A DNA stretch of 64,000 nt from Methylobacterium nonmethylotrophicum. GTDB lineage: Bacteria > Pseudomonadota > Alphaproteobacteria > Rhizobiales > Beijerinckiaceae. Shown here in pieces: positions 19,801 through 32,074 of this stretch (position 1 is the first letter of the stretch; each line of letters opens with the position of its first letter). The notes beneath the pieces were generated by a model. It had not been told where the DNA came from. It was given only the letters and a program-made list of their open reading frames with translations, and did not search any database. Both the position numbers and the translations under genes were made by a program. The DNA lies in contig NZ_SRLB01000002.1 in NCBI RefSeq assembly GCF_004745635.1, positions 248,001 through 312,000 of the forward strand, in the 5' to 3' direction.

Positions 19801-20018
19801 CCTTCGGGGACGTGATCCCGACCGCGCTCCTGGCCTACGGCAGCGGCCCGAGCTTCGTGACGGCGGGCATCCCGATCACCCGGGACGCGCTGATCGCCTC
19901 GGCGGGCGTGGACCTGCGGGTCTCGGCGGCGGCGACGCTCGGCGTGTCGTATACCGGCCAGGTCGGGTCGCGGGCCGAGGACCACGCCGTGAAGGGGACC
20001 TTCACCTACCGGTTCTGA
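16821..20018 (+). CDS. Autotransporter with PAP2-type acid phosphatase passenger
   Basis: A 1065-residue fusion. Residues 1-24 are a signal peptide ending in GAGAQ. Residues about 30-345 are a vanadium-dependent-phosphatase (PAP2/class A acid phosphatase) domain with RP at 235-236, PSGHATYGF (S263, G264, H265) and SRIVLGVHYPLD (S297, R298, H304, D308). The first Lys of the class A motif (Lys-x6-Arg-Pro) is Gln at the equivalent position 228. Residues about 500-640 form a beta-helix passenger strip (VGSGGLLGGTGTVGG, SGGTVAPGNSIGTL). The C-terminal 270 residues are an autotransporter barrel ending in TFTYRF. It would be exported by the Sec route and displayed on the cell surface, hydrolysing phosphate esters outside. 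It is monocistronic, with AAGGGA before the ATG. Confidence 0.9.
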   Translation: MLLRHSVSIIALAAASLSAEGAGAQTANIAPTSANVLNLLSPFLSLNATPTGRAALQSNLDQAVFYNNTATLRQQQLAISDKNLLGSATNTLSSVGLGTYGAGANLAGGLTAQTVINGVTPQQPVGGLGPVLGPIYVAGSAAGTSGPLGNVVNLLARAYTFTGNDLGVAKNYFANGAATNPSTTPAGYVPIPAVAPAGTSVPTFNGLPNTRDSVYDLAYGVTNTQPGQNVYGSSRPLQVAQSRYTIFDPTALNGIATNPSFPSGHATYGFTDGTLLAMTTPQAYQSMVLRASEYGESRIVLGVHYPLDIIGGRALSYYELAQAFTNPLYINNATTTGTAIDLPSLYNQAYGQMQSYLSAQCGASVAACAASAANTANNPYVPSAASQTLYQQRQTFGLPTLTFAQAPREAAPAGGPDASILLAPLYGGSTSAAQTIAPNGGLYGTLQTGTINQIVVNTESNAIAALYGTPLSYWSRVDLYAAAGYFGNVIGALQMASSDRLTTDVTVGNTGALYANGTITGRVTVGSGGLLGGTGTVGGVVAQSGGTVAPGNSIGTLTVAGNASFAAGSTFQVETNAAGQSDRLAATGSATLQGGTVQVLAQNGAYTPRTQYAILSANAGVTGTFAGVSSNLAFLTPTLRYQPTEVDLTLTRNDIPFATIARTRNQAAVATAIQGAGAGAGIYDRTVGLTTPEAITAFQALTGDIHASSVSAAYETAFFVREAILDRLRWSGDGTRDYGRPPATFTADLPGRAAPVAPVPVRVLDPRVFGLWGQGFGSFGQARGDGGAIAHGNAVTLNRDTAGFVLGADLRLENGIRLGVAGGYTTTNLDTPSRTASGTIESGFGGVYGGYEAGPFALRLGAVYADNSLRLRRSVVFPGLSETEASRYGGATVQGFGEIGYRFVFGSTPGIVSKDPLAPVVPASVSYIEPFVGGAYVGIDRDRFAETGGVAALSGASWFSEIPTLTVGVRGQTEVDLGFGAPVSLHGLVGYRRAFGDVIPTALLAYGSGPSFVTAGIPITRDALIASAGVDLRVSAAATLGVSYTGQVGSRAEDHAVKGTFTYRF

Positions 20019-20174
20019 GCCGGCGCGCACCGACGACCAAGCATCATTCGCCGGAGTCACGCCGACGCGCAGCGATCTTCGATCGCCGGTCACCCCAGGA
20101 TGAGGGTGTGGGTTGGGGATGCGTCGCCGCAGACAGATCGGCAGTGGCGTGGACTGTGATGCACCTCCGCTTGG

Positions 20175-20198
20175 GGGGCGCGGCGGGAGCCGCGCCCC
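20175..20198 (+). terminator. Hairpin terminator after the autotransporter gene
   Basis: GGGGCGCGGC (20175-20184) pairs perfectly with GCCGCGCCCC (20189-20198) around GGGA, followed by TCGTCTTT. It is 157 bases after the autotransporter stop and 24 bases before the end of the convergent TetR gene. Confidence 0.65.
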
Positions 20199-20221
20199 TC
20201 GTCTTTCCGGGAGACGCGTCC

Positions 20222-20929
20222 CTACGTCGCTCGCGGCATCGCCCCGTGCACCATGGCGAGCACGCCGGCGCGCAGGAGGTCGTACTTGGTCGGCAGGCCG
20301 GGGCCGGTCGGCAGGCGGCCGGCGGCGGCGAGCGTCGCGATGCCGTGGGAGAGGGCCCAGACCTCGAGGGCGACGAAGCGCGGGTCGACGCCGGCGGCAA
20401 AGCCGTCCGGGAAGGTCGCGCGCAGGGCCTCGACCAGGAGCCCGAAGGCGTCGCGGTCGCGCTGGCCCCGCACCGGCGCACCGTCGGGCCCGCAATCGTC
20501 CGGCCCGACCGGCCGGGCCTCGAAGATCGCCGCGTAGTAGCCCGGCTCCTCCTCGGCGAAGGTCAGGTAGGCCTCGCCCATGCGGGTGAAGCGCTCGAGC
20601 GGCGTGCCGGGCCCCCGCAGCGCCCGGGCGAGGCGGGCGGCGAGCTCGGTGAAGCCGCGCTCGGCCACCTCCTCCAGGAGGGCCTCGCGGCCGCGGAAAT
20701 GGCGGTAGAGCGCGGCCGGCGAGACGCCGACGAGGCGCGCCGCGTCGACCAGGGTGAAGCCGCCGATCCCGCGCTCCGCGATGAAGCGGCGCGCGGCCTC
20801 GATCAGGGCCTCCTTGAGGTTGCCGTGATGGTAGCCGCGCCGGTCGGACGGGCCGCTGCGCCAGGGTCGCACCGTGTCGTTACTCTTTCGCGGGGCTTCA
20901 GGCCGGCCGCCCCGCAGCCCATAGAGCAT
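20222..20929 (-). CDS. TetR/AcrR family transcriptional regulator
   Basis: A 235-residue regulator. The DNA-binding domain lies at about residues 33-80: YHHGNLKEALIEAARRF, then the helix-turn-helix FTLVDAARLVGVSPAALYRHF and REALLEEVAERGF. The rest is an all-helical ligand and dimerisation domain (WHG/TetR_C_33-like, with EEPGYYAAIF). The ATG at 20929 is used; reading upstream of it is only the opposite frame of the P450 gene. It begins 23 bases downstream of the cytochrome P450 stop on the same strand, so the two are probably co-transcribed and the regulator probably controls the P450 and itself. The ligand is unknown. Confidence 0.9.
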   Translation of the reverse strand: MLYGLRGGRPEAPRKSNDTVRPWRSGPSDRRGYHHGNLKEALIEAARRFIAERGIGGFTLVDAARLVGVSPAALYRHFRGREALLEEVAERGFTELAARLARALRGPGTPLERFTRMGEAYLTFAEEEPGYYAAIFEARPVGPDDCGPDGAPVRGQRDRDAFGLLVEALRATFPDGFAAGVDPRFVALEVWALSHGIATLAAAGRLPTGPGLPTKYDLLRAGVLAMVHGAMPRAT

Positions 20930-20952
20930 TTTCCCGAAGCGGCGGAGACTTT

Positions 20953-22320
20953 TCAGCCGTTGCGCCGCTCCAGGCGGAAGCGCGGCACGTGGTCCGGCCG
21001 CACCGTGGTGGTGGCGACCGGCAGGACCGGCCGGTCGCCGTCGAGGGAGAGCCGAACGTCGCGCATCAGGCGCGCCAGCACCAGGGTCGCCTCGGAGAGC
21101 GCGAGCTGCGCGCCGATGCAGATCCGCGGGCCGGCGCCGAACGGCAGGTAGACGAAGCGGTCCGGCTCCGGCCCGTCGAGGAAACGGCCCGGGCGAAACG
21201 CCTCCGGCCGGTCCCACCAGCGCGGGTTGCGGTGGAGCACCCAGGTGGGGATCATCACGATGCTGCCGGCCGGGATCTCGGCCCCCTCGACGATGCTCGT
21301 CCGCGCGGCGCGCCGCGCGATGACGTAGACCGGCGGGTAGAGCCGCAACGTCTCCTGCGCCACGGCCTTCGCGAGGCGCAAGTTCGGCAGGGACGCGGCG
21401 GCGCCCGCTTCCGACAGGTCGAGCCCGGCCGCTTCCGCGCCCAGCGCGTCCTGGAGCGCGGGCTCCCGCGCCAGCAGCGTGCAGGCCCAGAACAGGGTCG
21501 AGGCGGTGGTCTCGTGGCCGGCGACGATCAGGGTGCCGACCTCGTCGGCCAAGAGCCCGCCCGGCGCGTCGCCATGGGCCTCGACCAGGAGGTCGAACAG
21601 GTCGCGCGGGGCGCCCGTGGCGCCCTGCCCGCGTCGCGCCTCCAGCACAGCCCGCACGATCGCGAGCCAGCGGCGGCGAAACAGCGCCCGGCGCGGGCTC
21701 GACGGGGTCGGCCAGCCCGGCGGCAGGAGGAAGTCGGCCACGGTCGGCCGGCCCAACCGGTCGAGGTAGCCGGAGACGAGCGCCCGGATCTCGGCGCCGA
21801 GCGCCCCGGTCTCGAGGGAGAACATCGAGGTGGTGGCGATGTCGAGGGCGACGCGCTGCATCTCGGAGCGGAGATCCACCGGCACACCGGGATCCGCCGA
21901 GAGCCGGCGGCAGGATTCCTCCGCGATGCGGGCGACGAAGCGCAGCATCAGCGGCAGGGTTCGGGGCGTGAAGGCGGGGGCGAGCACTTTTCGCTGGTGG
22001 CGCCAGGCCTCGCCGTCGGCCAGGACCAGGCCGCGCCCGGCGATGGGCCCGATCACCCTTCGGCCGGCGGGCAGGCGCACGAAGTCGTCGGTGGCCGAGA
22101 GCAGGACGTGGCGGGCGCCGGCGGGTGTCGACAACAGCACCATCCGGCCGCCGCCGGGGAGCGGGATCGTGACCGCCGGCTCGTCGAGGCAGGCGCGGGG
22201 GAACGCCTCGAGGGTGTTGCGCCGGAAGGCGCCGAGGAGGCGCAGCCAGCCGACCCGCTCGGCGAGGGCCGGCACCGGCGGCGCGTGAGCGTCGGGGGTC
22301 AGCGTGCCGGAAGCCATCAT
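20953..22320 (-). CDS. Cytochrome P450
   Basis: A 455-residue soluble P450. The heme loop FGAGPRICIG places the heme-thiolate ligand at Cys401, and the I-helix oxygen-activation motif is AGHETTAST. The K-helix ExxR is ETLR and the aromatic PERF-region reads PEAFRPGRF. A WRHQRK C-helix motif (heme propionate contact) is present. Features resemble the fatty-acid or hydrophobic-substrate CYP4/CYP110-like bacterial group; the exact family needs alignment. The start is set at the ATG 22320 (twin ATG), with AAGGA about 10 bases upstream. No ferredoxin or reductase gene is adjacent, so electrons must come from elsewhere. It is followed by a TetR regulator. Confidence 0.93.
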   Translation of the reverse strand: MMASGTLTPDAHAPPVPALAERVGWLRLLGAFRRNTLEAFPRACLDEPAVTIPLPGGGRMVLLSTPAGARHVLLSATDDFVRLPAGRRVIGPIAGRGLVLADGEAWRHQRKVLAPAFTPRTLPLMLRFVARIAEESCRRLSADPGVPVDLRSEMQRVALDIATTSMFSLETGALGAEIRALVSGYLDRLGRPTVADFLLPPGWPTPSSPRRALFRRRWLAIVRAVLEARRGQGATGAPRDLFDLLVEAHGDAPGGLLADEVGTLIVAGHETTASTLFWACTLLAREPALQDALGAEAAGLDLSEAGAAASLPNLRLAKAVAQETLRLYPPVYVIARRAARTSIVEGAEIPAGSIVMIPTWVLHRNPRWWDRPEAFRPGRFLDGPEPDRFVYLPFGAGPRICIGAQLALSEATLVLARLMRDVRLSLDGDRPVLPVATTTVRPDHVPRFRLERRNG

Positions 22321-22390
22321 CGAGAAGCGGATCCTTCGGTGGCGCTTCAGCGGAGCGGCATGGCGCAACTCTGCCTAGCTTCTTGTTTTG

Positions 22391-22457
22391 GCATCGTTTT
22401 CACCGCCGAACCGGTGACCGCTTCGGCAGCGGTCGTTCGCGACCGGCGGAATGATGC
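22391..22457 (-). repeat. 67-bp dispersed repeat, copy A
   Basis: Matches 39548-39614 in inverted orientation at 60 of 67 positions. On the minus strand it starts 13 bases after the deoB stop codon and folds into CGGTCG/CGACCG with a CGAA loop, then GACCGC/GCGGTC. The ends are short inverted repeats of the type GCATCA/TGATGC (one mismatch in this copy). It probably acts as a 3'-untranslated structure or terminator. Confidence 0.85.
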
Positions 22458-22470
22458 GCAAGACCGAGCT

Positions 22471-25301
<2,831 letters not shown>

Positions 25302-25593
25302 CGGCTCGAGGGTGCGGCGGCGGACGGCGTGGCGCCGGTGACCCGATGTAGGTCATTCCCCGGCGGCCGGGAACCGGCGCCTCGACGCAGCGGGCGGATC
25401 GGCGCGGCAGCGGGCGGGTTCCCGGATCGTCCGATCCCGCACCCAGCACCGGAGCCCGTCGGCTGTGGCCTGAACCGGTCCCGGTACACCCGAAGCGGTT
25501 CGGGCCGCTGTCCCGGCCCTCGCCTTGCCGTACGATGGGAGCGAGGAAGAAGCGAGATCGGGGCGGCAAGCCCCGCCCGCACGGACGACCGCG

Positions 25594-26493
25594 ATGGAAC
25601 TCAAGTGGATCGAGGACTTCCTGAGCCTCGCCGAGACCCGCAGCTTCTCGCGCTCGGCGGAACTGCGCGCGGTCACGCAGTCGGCCTTCAGCCGGCGCAT
25701 CCGCTCCCTGGAGGTCTGGCTCGGCGCCGCGCTCCTCGACCGCAGCACCTATCCGATCACCCTGACCGCCGATGGCCGCCAGTTCCTCGAGACCGCCGAG
25801 GAGGTCGTGCGGCTCCTCACCCTGAGCCGGGCCGACTTCCGCGCCCGCAGCGACGGCGCCGGGCTGCCGGTGGTGACGATCACGGCTTTGCACTCGCTGT
25901 GCCTGTCGTTCCTGCCGCGGTGGCTCAGCCGGATCCGCGACGCGCTCGGGCCGGTGGCGAGCCGGGTGCTGCCCGACAACTTCAACATCTGCGTCCAGGC
26001 ACTCGTCGAGGGCGGCTACGACCTGCTCCTGACCTACCACCATCCCGGCATCCCGATCCCGCTCGATCCCGAGCGCTACCCTTTCCGGGTCGTCGGGCAT
26101 GACAGCCTGGCGGCGGTGGCCGCCCCGCGCGGCCTGGTGCCGGACGCGCGCGGCCGCCTGCCGCTGCTGCAATATTCCCGCGGCTCCTTCCTTGGCCGCC
26201 TCGCGGGCATCGCGCAGGAAGCCGACGACGCGCCGGCGACCTATCCGGTCCACACCAACGAGAACTCGATGGCCGAGGCCCTGCGCTCGATGGCCCTCGG
26301 CGGCCACGGCATCGCCTGGCTGCCGCGCAGCCTGGTGGCGCCCGAGATCCGCGCCGGGGCGCTCACGGTGCTCGGCCGCGAGATGCCGATGGAGATCCGG
26401 CTCTTCCGCAGCGCCGAGCGGCACCGGTCGTTTCTCGACGAGGTCTGGGCCGTCGCGGCGGAGGACCCGCCAAACTATTCGGATGCGGAATAG
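25594..26493 (+). CDS. LysR-type transcriptional regulator
   Basis: A 299-residue LysR protein. The N-terminal winged helix-turn-helix reads [20 protein letters not shown], then [20 protein letters not shown], with [14 protein letters not shown] in the linker helix. A substrate-binding domain follows. The start at 25594 is chosen because MELKWIEDF is the usual LysR beginning; upstream reading has no homology. It lies directly upstream of aspA and the symporter in the same direction, so it is probably their activator, with aspartate or fumarate as likely effector (inference). A TNA-type inverted repeat overlaps its stop codon. Confidence 0.92.
   Translation: MELKWIEDFLSLAETRSFSRSAELRAVTQSAFSRRIRSLEVWLGAALLDRSTYPITLTADGRQFLETAEEVVRLLTLSRADFRARSDGAGLPVVTITALHSLCLSFLPRWLSRIRDALGPVASRVLPDNFNICVQALVEGGYDLLLTYHHPGIPIPLDPERYPFRVVGHDSLAAVAAPRGLVPDARGRLPLLQYSRGSFLGRLAGIAQEADDAPATYPVHTNENSMAEALRSMALGGHGIAWLPRSLVAPEIRAGALTVLGREMPMEIRLFRSAERHRSFLDEVWAVAAEDPPNYSDAE
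26475..26493 (+). promoter_or_regulatory. Candidate LysR-type operator upstream of aspA
   Basis: CTATTC (26475-26480) and GAATAG (26488-26493) form a perfect inverted repeat with a 7-base spacer, containing the T-N11-A pattern of LysR sites. GTTC-N5-GAAC follows immediately (26493-26505). The site overlaps the regulator's stop codon and is about 200 bases upstream of aspA. Confidence 0.4.
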
Positions 26494-26690
26494 TTCCTGG
26501 CGAACATAGCATTGGCGCGGCGCGAGCCCCGGGATTATCCCGCCGCCATCCGGTGACGGCGCCACGGTTTTTCAGGAACCGGCCCGACCCCGGCCCGATC
26601 CATCCCTCTGACGCGGCCCCGCCGCCGGCCCGCCATCCGGCGTGCCGGATCGCGCCCGCGCGCCAGAAGCCTCACGCCAGGAGTCGTCCC

Positions 26691-28106
<1,416 letters not shown>

Positions 28107-28217
28107 AGGCCCGTCGCCGAGTCTCGCACGGAAACGCCGACAATCGCGGAAGAACCCGGGCGCCGTCGTGTCCGGGACCTTCCGCTCATCCATTCATCCC
28201 AGGGAGGAACACGGAAC

Positions 28218-29537
28218 ATGGCACAGGTTGAACCGACCGGACGCTCGGGCCGGCTGACGCTCTATACCGGGATCGGGCTGGCCCTCGGCGTCGTCGTCGG
28301 CGCCGGGCTGCACGGCATGGCGGCCGGTCCCGCCGAGGCGAAGGAGATCGCCGGATACTTCACCATCGGCACCGACATCTTCCTGCGGCTGATCAAGATG
28401 ATCATCGCGCCGCTCGTCTTCGCCACCATCGTGTCGGGCATCGCGAGCTTCGGCGACACCAAGGCGGTCGGCCGCGTCGCCGGCCTCGCCATGGGCTGGT
28501 TCCTCACAGCCTCGATCGTCTCGCTGTCGCTCGGCTTCCTCGTCGCCAACCTCTTCCAGCCCGGCGCCGGCCTCGGGCTGCCGCTGCCGGACGCCTCGGC
28601 ACAGACCGGCCTCAAGGCCGCCTCGCTCAACCTGCGCGAGTTCATCACCCACGTCTTCCCGACCAGCATCGTGTCCGCGATGGCGACGAACGAGGTGCTG
28701 CAGATCCTGGTCTTCTCGGTGTTCTTCGGCTTCGGCCTCAGCGCGATCGACCGGCGTTACGCCGACCCGATGGTCCACCTGCTGAACGGGCTCGCGCAGG
28801 TGATGTTCAAGGTCACCGACGCGGTGATGCAGGTCGCGCCGCTGGCGGTCTTCGCCGCCATGGCCTCGGTCGTCACCATCCAGGGCCTCGGCGTGCTCAT
28901 CGATTACGGCAAGTTCATCGCCGTGTTCTATCTCGGGCTGGCGGTCCTGTGGGCGCTCCTCATCGGCGCGGGCTGGCTGGTGCTCGGCAACGGCACCCTG
29001 CGGCTGCTGCGCCTCCTGCGCACACCGATGATCGTCGCCTTCTCGACCGCCAGCAGCGAGGCCGCCTTCCCGCGCACCGTCGAGGTGCTGGAGCGGTTCG
29101 GCGTGCGGCCCCGCGTCACCGGCTTCGTGCTGCCGCTCGGCTACTCGTTCAACCTCGACGGCTCGATGATGTACCAGGCGCTCGCCTCGCTGTTCATCGC
29201 CCAGGCCTTCGGCATCGAACTCGGCCTCACCGAGCAGCTGACCATGCTCCTCGTCATGATGGTGACGAGCAAGGGCATCGCCGGCGTGCCGCGCGCCTCG
29301 CTGGTGGTGGTGGCTGCCACCGTGCCGATGTTCGGCCTGCCCGCCGCCGGCATCCTGCTGATCATGGGCGTCGACCAGATCCTCGACATGGGCCGCACCG
29401 TCACCAACGTGCTGGGCAACGGCCTGGCCACCGCGGCGGTCGCCCGCTGGCAGGGCGAGATGGACGCGGTGCCGGACGAGGCGTTGGCGGAGGCGCCGGC
29501 CGGACGCGTCGTCCCGGCGGACAAGGCGGCGGCGTGA
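28218..29537 (+). CDS. Dicarboxylate/amino acid:cation symporter (DAACS family)
   Basis: A 439-residue inner-membrane transporter of the GltP/DctA family, with about eight transmembrane helices and two re-entrant loops. Visible family motifs are LIKMIIAPLVFATIVSGIAS in helix 3, the Ser-rich hairpin FSTASSEAAFPRTVE, and the substrate/Na+ motif SFNLDGSMMYQALASLFIAQ. MVTSKGIAGVPRASLVV (HP2) and GVDQILDMGRTVTNVLGN follow. The hairpin loop SSEAA and the Asp-containing C-terminal region fit acidic amino acids or C4-dicarboxylates. Sitting after aspA, it most likely imports aspartate (or exchanges C4-dicarboxylates) for the lyase. The start ATG has GGGAGGAA upstream. Confidence 0.93.
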   Translation: MAQVEPTGRSGRLTLYTGIGLALGVVVGAGLHGMAAGPAEAKEIAGYFTIGTDIFLRLIKMIIAPLVFATIVSGIASFGDTKAVGRVAGLAMGWFLTASIVSLSLGFLVANLFQPGAGLGLPLPDASAQTGLKAASLNLREFITHVFPTSIVSAMATNEVLQILVFSVFFGFGLSAIDRRYADPMVHLLNGLAQVMFKVTDAVMQVAPLAVFAAMASVVTIQGLGVLIDYGKFIAVFYLGLAVLWALLIGAGWLVLGNGTLRLLRLLRTPMIVAFSTASSEAAFPRTVEVLERFGVRPRVTGFVLPLGYSFNLDGSMMYQALASLFIAQAFGIELGLTEQLTMLLVMMVTSKGIAGVPRASLVVVAATVPMFGLPAAGILLIMGVDQILDMGRTVTNVLGNGLATAAVARWQGEMDAVPDEALAEAPAGRVVPADKAAA

Positions 29538-29800
29538 GAGTGAGCATCGGCGGTCGCGCGGCGCGGCCGGGTGCGAACAGCGCGACCCTCTCGACGAAGA
29601 GGCGCGGGATCCCCTCTCCCCTGCGGGCTGCCGCATTCCCACGACGGGGCTGCCTGATCTCGTCCCGTCATCGGAACGCGCCTTCCCTCCCTGAGGTGGA
29701 GGGGAAACCGCAGACCGGGACCCGGCGGATCGGGACGACCGGCACCCCGGTCGGCGGTCTTTTCCGCGAGATCTCCGCCGGAACGGCCCTGACGGCCGTC

Positions 29801-31081
29801 CTAACGGACGGCGAAGGGCGACTGGAACGGCCGCCCGAACACCACCCCGGTGTTCACCGTGTGCACCGGCTTGAGATAGGCGCTCCCGCTGCGGGTGTTG
29901 TTGCGGGTGTCGACGAAGCCGACCGGCCCTTCCACCCATTCCATGACCGACACGTCGCCCGGCGCCCCGACCTGGAGCGTGCCGAGCTTGGCGCCGCGGT
30001 CGATCACCCGGGCCGGGGCGGCGGTCGTCATCGCCACGACCTGCTCGAGGGTGAAGCCGAGGGGCAGGAACTTGCTCATCACCCAGGGCAGGAACGGCAT
30101 GCCGGGCGTGTTGCCGGAGAAGACGTGCAGGTCGGAGGAGATCGTGTCCGGCGGGGCGCCCTGGGCGATCGCCGCCTCCGCCACGGTGAAATCGAACGAG
30201 CCGCCGCCATGGCCGATGTCGAACACGACGCCGCGCCGCTTGGCCTCGAGGGCGGCCGGCAGCAGCTTGCCGCCCTGGACGATGTTCGTGAACTGGCCGC
30301 CGATATTCGGCGCTCCGGAATAGCAGTGGGTGAGGATGTCGCCGGGCCGCAGCAGGTCGAGGATCCGGCTCATCAGTTCGGCCGTCTCGACGCCTCCGAT
30401 ATGCGCCATGATCTTGGCCGGCCGCCCGGACATCTCGCAGGCCTGGATCGCGCGCTTGAGCGGTTCGACGCCGTGCTTGAAGATCACGTTCTCGGACATG
30501 CGGACCTTCACGCCGAGCGCGAAGTCCGGGTTCTCGGCGAGCGCCAGCGCGCAGGCCTCCACCTGGGCGTGGTCGATGTTGTAGAGTTCCGCGACCGGGA
30601 AGGCCGACAGGCCGTTATTGGCGATGTGCACGAAGGCGAACATGCGCGTGCGGGTCTGGGCGGCGATGTGCCGGCGCAGGGCCGCGAGGTTGTTGGCCCC
30701 CGCATCCCCGGCCGAGACCACGGTGGTCACCCCGGAGAACGGCACCGTCTCGTCGGCCGGGATGCCGATGGCCGACCCGTAGGGATAGGTGTGGGCGTGA
30801 AGATCGACGAGGCCGGGCAGGACGAGCTTGCCCGAGGCGTCGAGCACGCGCTGCGCGCGCGTGGCCGGGATCTCGGGGTCGAGCGCCTCGATCACGCCGA
30901 AGCGGATGCCGACGTCGCGCCTGGCGCGCAGCGACTGGCTCGGGTCGAGGACCTCGCCCCCCTTGATCACGAGGTCGAACTTGTCGTTCGGGCCCATCGC
31001 GGCCCGCGCGACACCGGTCGCGGTCAGGATTCCTGTCGCGGACAGGCCGCCGAGCCACGCGCGACGCGTCAGATCGCCCAT
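29801..31081 (-). CDS. Tat-exported dihydroorotase-like metal-dependent amidohydrolase
   Basis: A 426-residue protein from the ATG at 31081 (GGGGAG seven bases upstream). The N-terminus LTRRAWLGGLSATGILTATG is a twin-arginine signal. The mature part is an amidohydrolase-superfamily barrel: LVLPGLVDLHAHTYPYG supplies the first HxH metal ligands, KVRMSENVIFKHG holds a conserved Lys, HIGG and HCYSG give further His, and ISSDLHVFSG gives the catalytic Asp. It resembles the EF_0837/AHA_3915 group, a dihydroorotase-like or D-glucosaminate-related deacetylase family with poorly defined substrate. Periplasmic placement is unusual for this group. No linked transporter or catabolic gene is nearby. Confidence 0.85.
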   Translation of the reverse strand: MGDLTRRAWLGGLSATGILTATGVARAAMGPNDKFDLVIKGGEVLDPSQSLRARRDVGIRFGVIEALDPEIPATRAQRVLDASGKLVLPGLVDLHAHTYPYGSAIGIPADETVPFSGVTTVVSAGDAGANNLAALRRHIAAQTRTRMFAFVHIANNGLSAFPVAELYNIDHAQVEACALALAENPDFALGVKVRMSENVIFKHGVEPLKRAIQACEMSGRPAKIMAHIGGVETAELMSRILDLLRPGDILTHCYSGAPNIGGQFTNIVQGGKLLPAALEAKRRGVVFDIGHGGGSFDFTVAEAAIAQGAPPDTISSDLHVFSGNTPGMPFLPWVMSKFLPLGFTLEQVVAMTTAAPARVIDRGAKLGTLQVGAPGDVSVMEWVEGPVGFVDTRNNTRSGSAYLKPVHTVNTGVVFGRPFQSPFAVR

Positions 31082-31581
31082 TCGTCTCCCCCCTCGCGGA
31101 ATGCTCTCCGGCATTCACATCGGATGGCGGGCGTCTGCCGGTGACCGGACAAGACGGCCGGCCGTCGGCAACGCCCAAGTTTGTTAGCACATGGCGAGGC
31201 GTGTCGGTCGTCAAGGCACCCGGCGAGGATGAGCACGGCGATTGATCGGCGGGATCGGGCTTCCGGCCTGCGACATGGAGACCCAGGCCCCGGCGCCGGC
31301 CTATGCCGGCTTCGCCCTCGCCGCGCCGGCGGCCCACGCTGGCGGCGCGGGTGTGGTGCCTGCCGCACATGTCTCGCCCGCGCCGGGCCGGGGGGATGCC
31401 GTCAGGTCCTGCTCTCCGAGAGGGCCTTTCGCGCCGCATCGTCCGTCATCGGCGCAGCCACGTGGCCCCCTCAGAACAGGCCCCGCCACCTGCTCTCGTC
31501 CATCAGGGGTGGGACGACTTGAAGTTGTGCGCACGACACCGGCCTGATACCTTGAGGCATCCGCTCCGGAGGGCCCGGCCC
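31082..31581. other. 500-base divergent intergenic region
   Basis: Between the amidohydrolase (minus) and DUF4864 gene (plus). Short frames exist on both strands but none has a family signature or ribosome-binding site worth reporting. Bases about 31170-31205 (GTTTGTTAGC-like, A/T-richer) may hold the amidohydrolase promoter. No structured RNA was recognised. Confidence 0.35.
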
Positions 31582-31998
31582 GTGCGCACGCTCGTCGCCC
31601 TGATGACCCTCCTCGCCATCAGCCCGGGAGTTCTCGCCGCCGGCACGGACGACCGGGACGCGGCCCGCGCGGTGATCCTGCGCCAGCAGGACGCGTTCCG
31701 GCACGACGACGCGGCCGCCGCCTATGCCGAGGCGGCACCCGCCATCCGGTCGATCTTCGGCAGCCCCGAGACCTTCATCGGCATGGTCCGCCAGGGCTAC
31801 GCCCCGGTCTACCGCAACCGCCGCTTCGAGTTCGGGGCCGACGAGGAGCTGCCGGACGGCAGCCTGGCGCAGGGGGTGCGCATCCAGGACCAGGACGGCA
31901 CCGACTGGGAGGCGCTCTATACCCTGGAGCGCGGGGCGGACGGCGCGTGGCAGATCACCGGCTGCCGCCTGCGAAAGGCCCCGGGCGTGGGCGCCTGA
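31582..31998 (+). CDS. DUF4864 family exported protein
   Basis: A 138-residue protein whose N-terminus is a signal peptide (RTLVALMTLLAISPGVLA, cleavage before AGTDD). The body has the DUF4864 pattern: VILRQQDAFRHDDAAAAYAEAAPAIRSIFG (helices), a middle with GMVRQGYAPVYRNRRFEFG, and a C-terminal sheet DGTDWEALYTLERGADGAWQ ending in ITGCRLRK. The fold resembles NTF2-like/SnoaL-type cones, but no ligand is known. The start is GTG with GGAGG 9 bases upstream. The reading before it, back to 31303, lacks similarity. It lies 76 bases before thrC. Confidence 0.85.
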   Translation: MRTLVALMTLLAISPGVLAAGTDDRDAARAVILRQQDAFRHDDAAAAYAEAAPAIRSIFGSPETFIGMVRQGYAPVYRNRRFEFGADEELPDGSLAQGVRIQDQDGTDWEALYTLERGADGAWQITGCRLRKAPGVGA

Positions 31999-32074
31999 CC
32001 TGACCCGCGCCGGGATCGGCTGACGGGGCTCGCGGTTTCGTGTAGGGCCTGCGGCAGCCTCAGGACAGATCACC

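Noticed and set aside
16769..21151. 1460-codon plus-strand frame and a 1229-codon minus-strand frame over the autotransporter
   Set aside because: Both are compositional shadows of the autotransporter coding frame; neither has domain or signal features.
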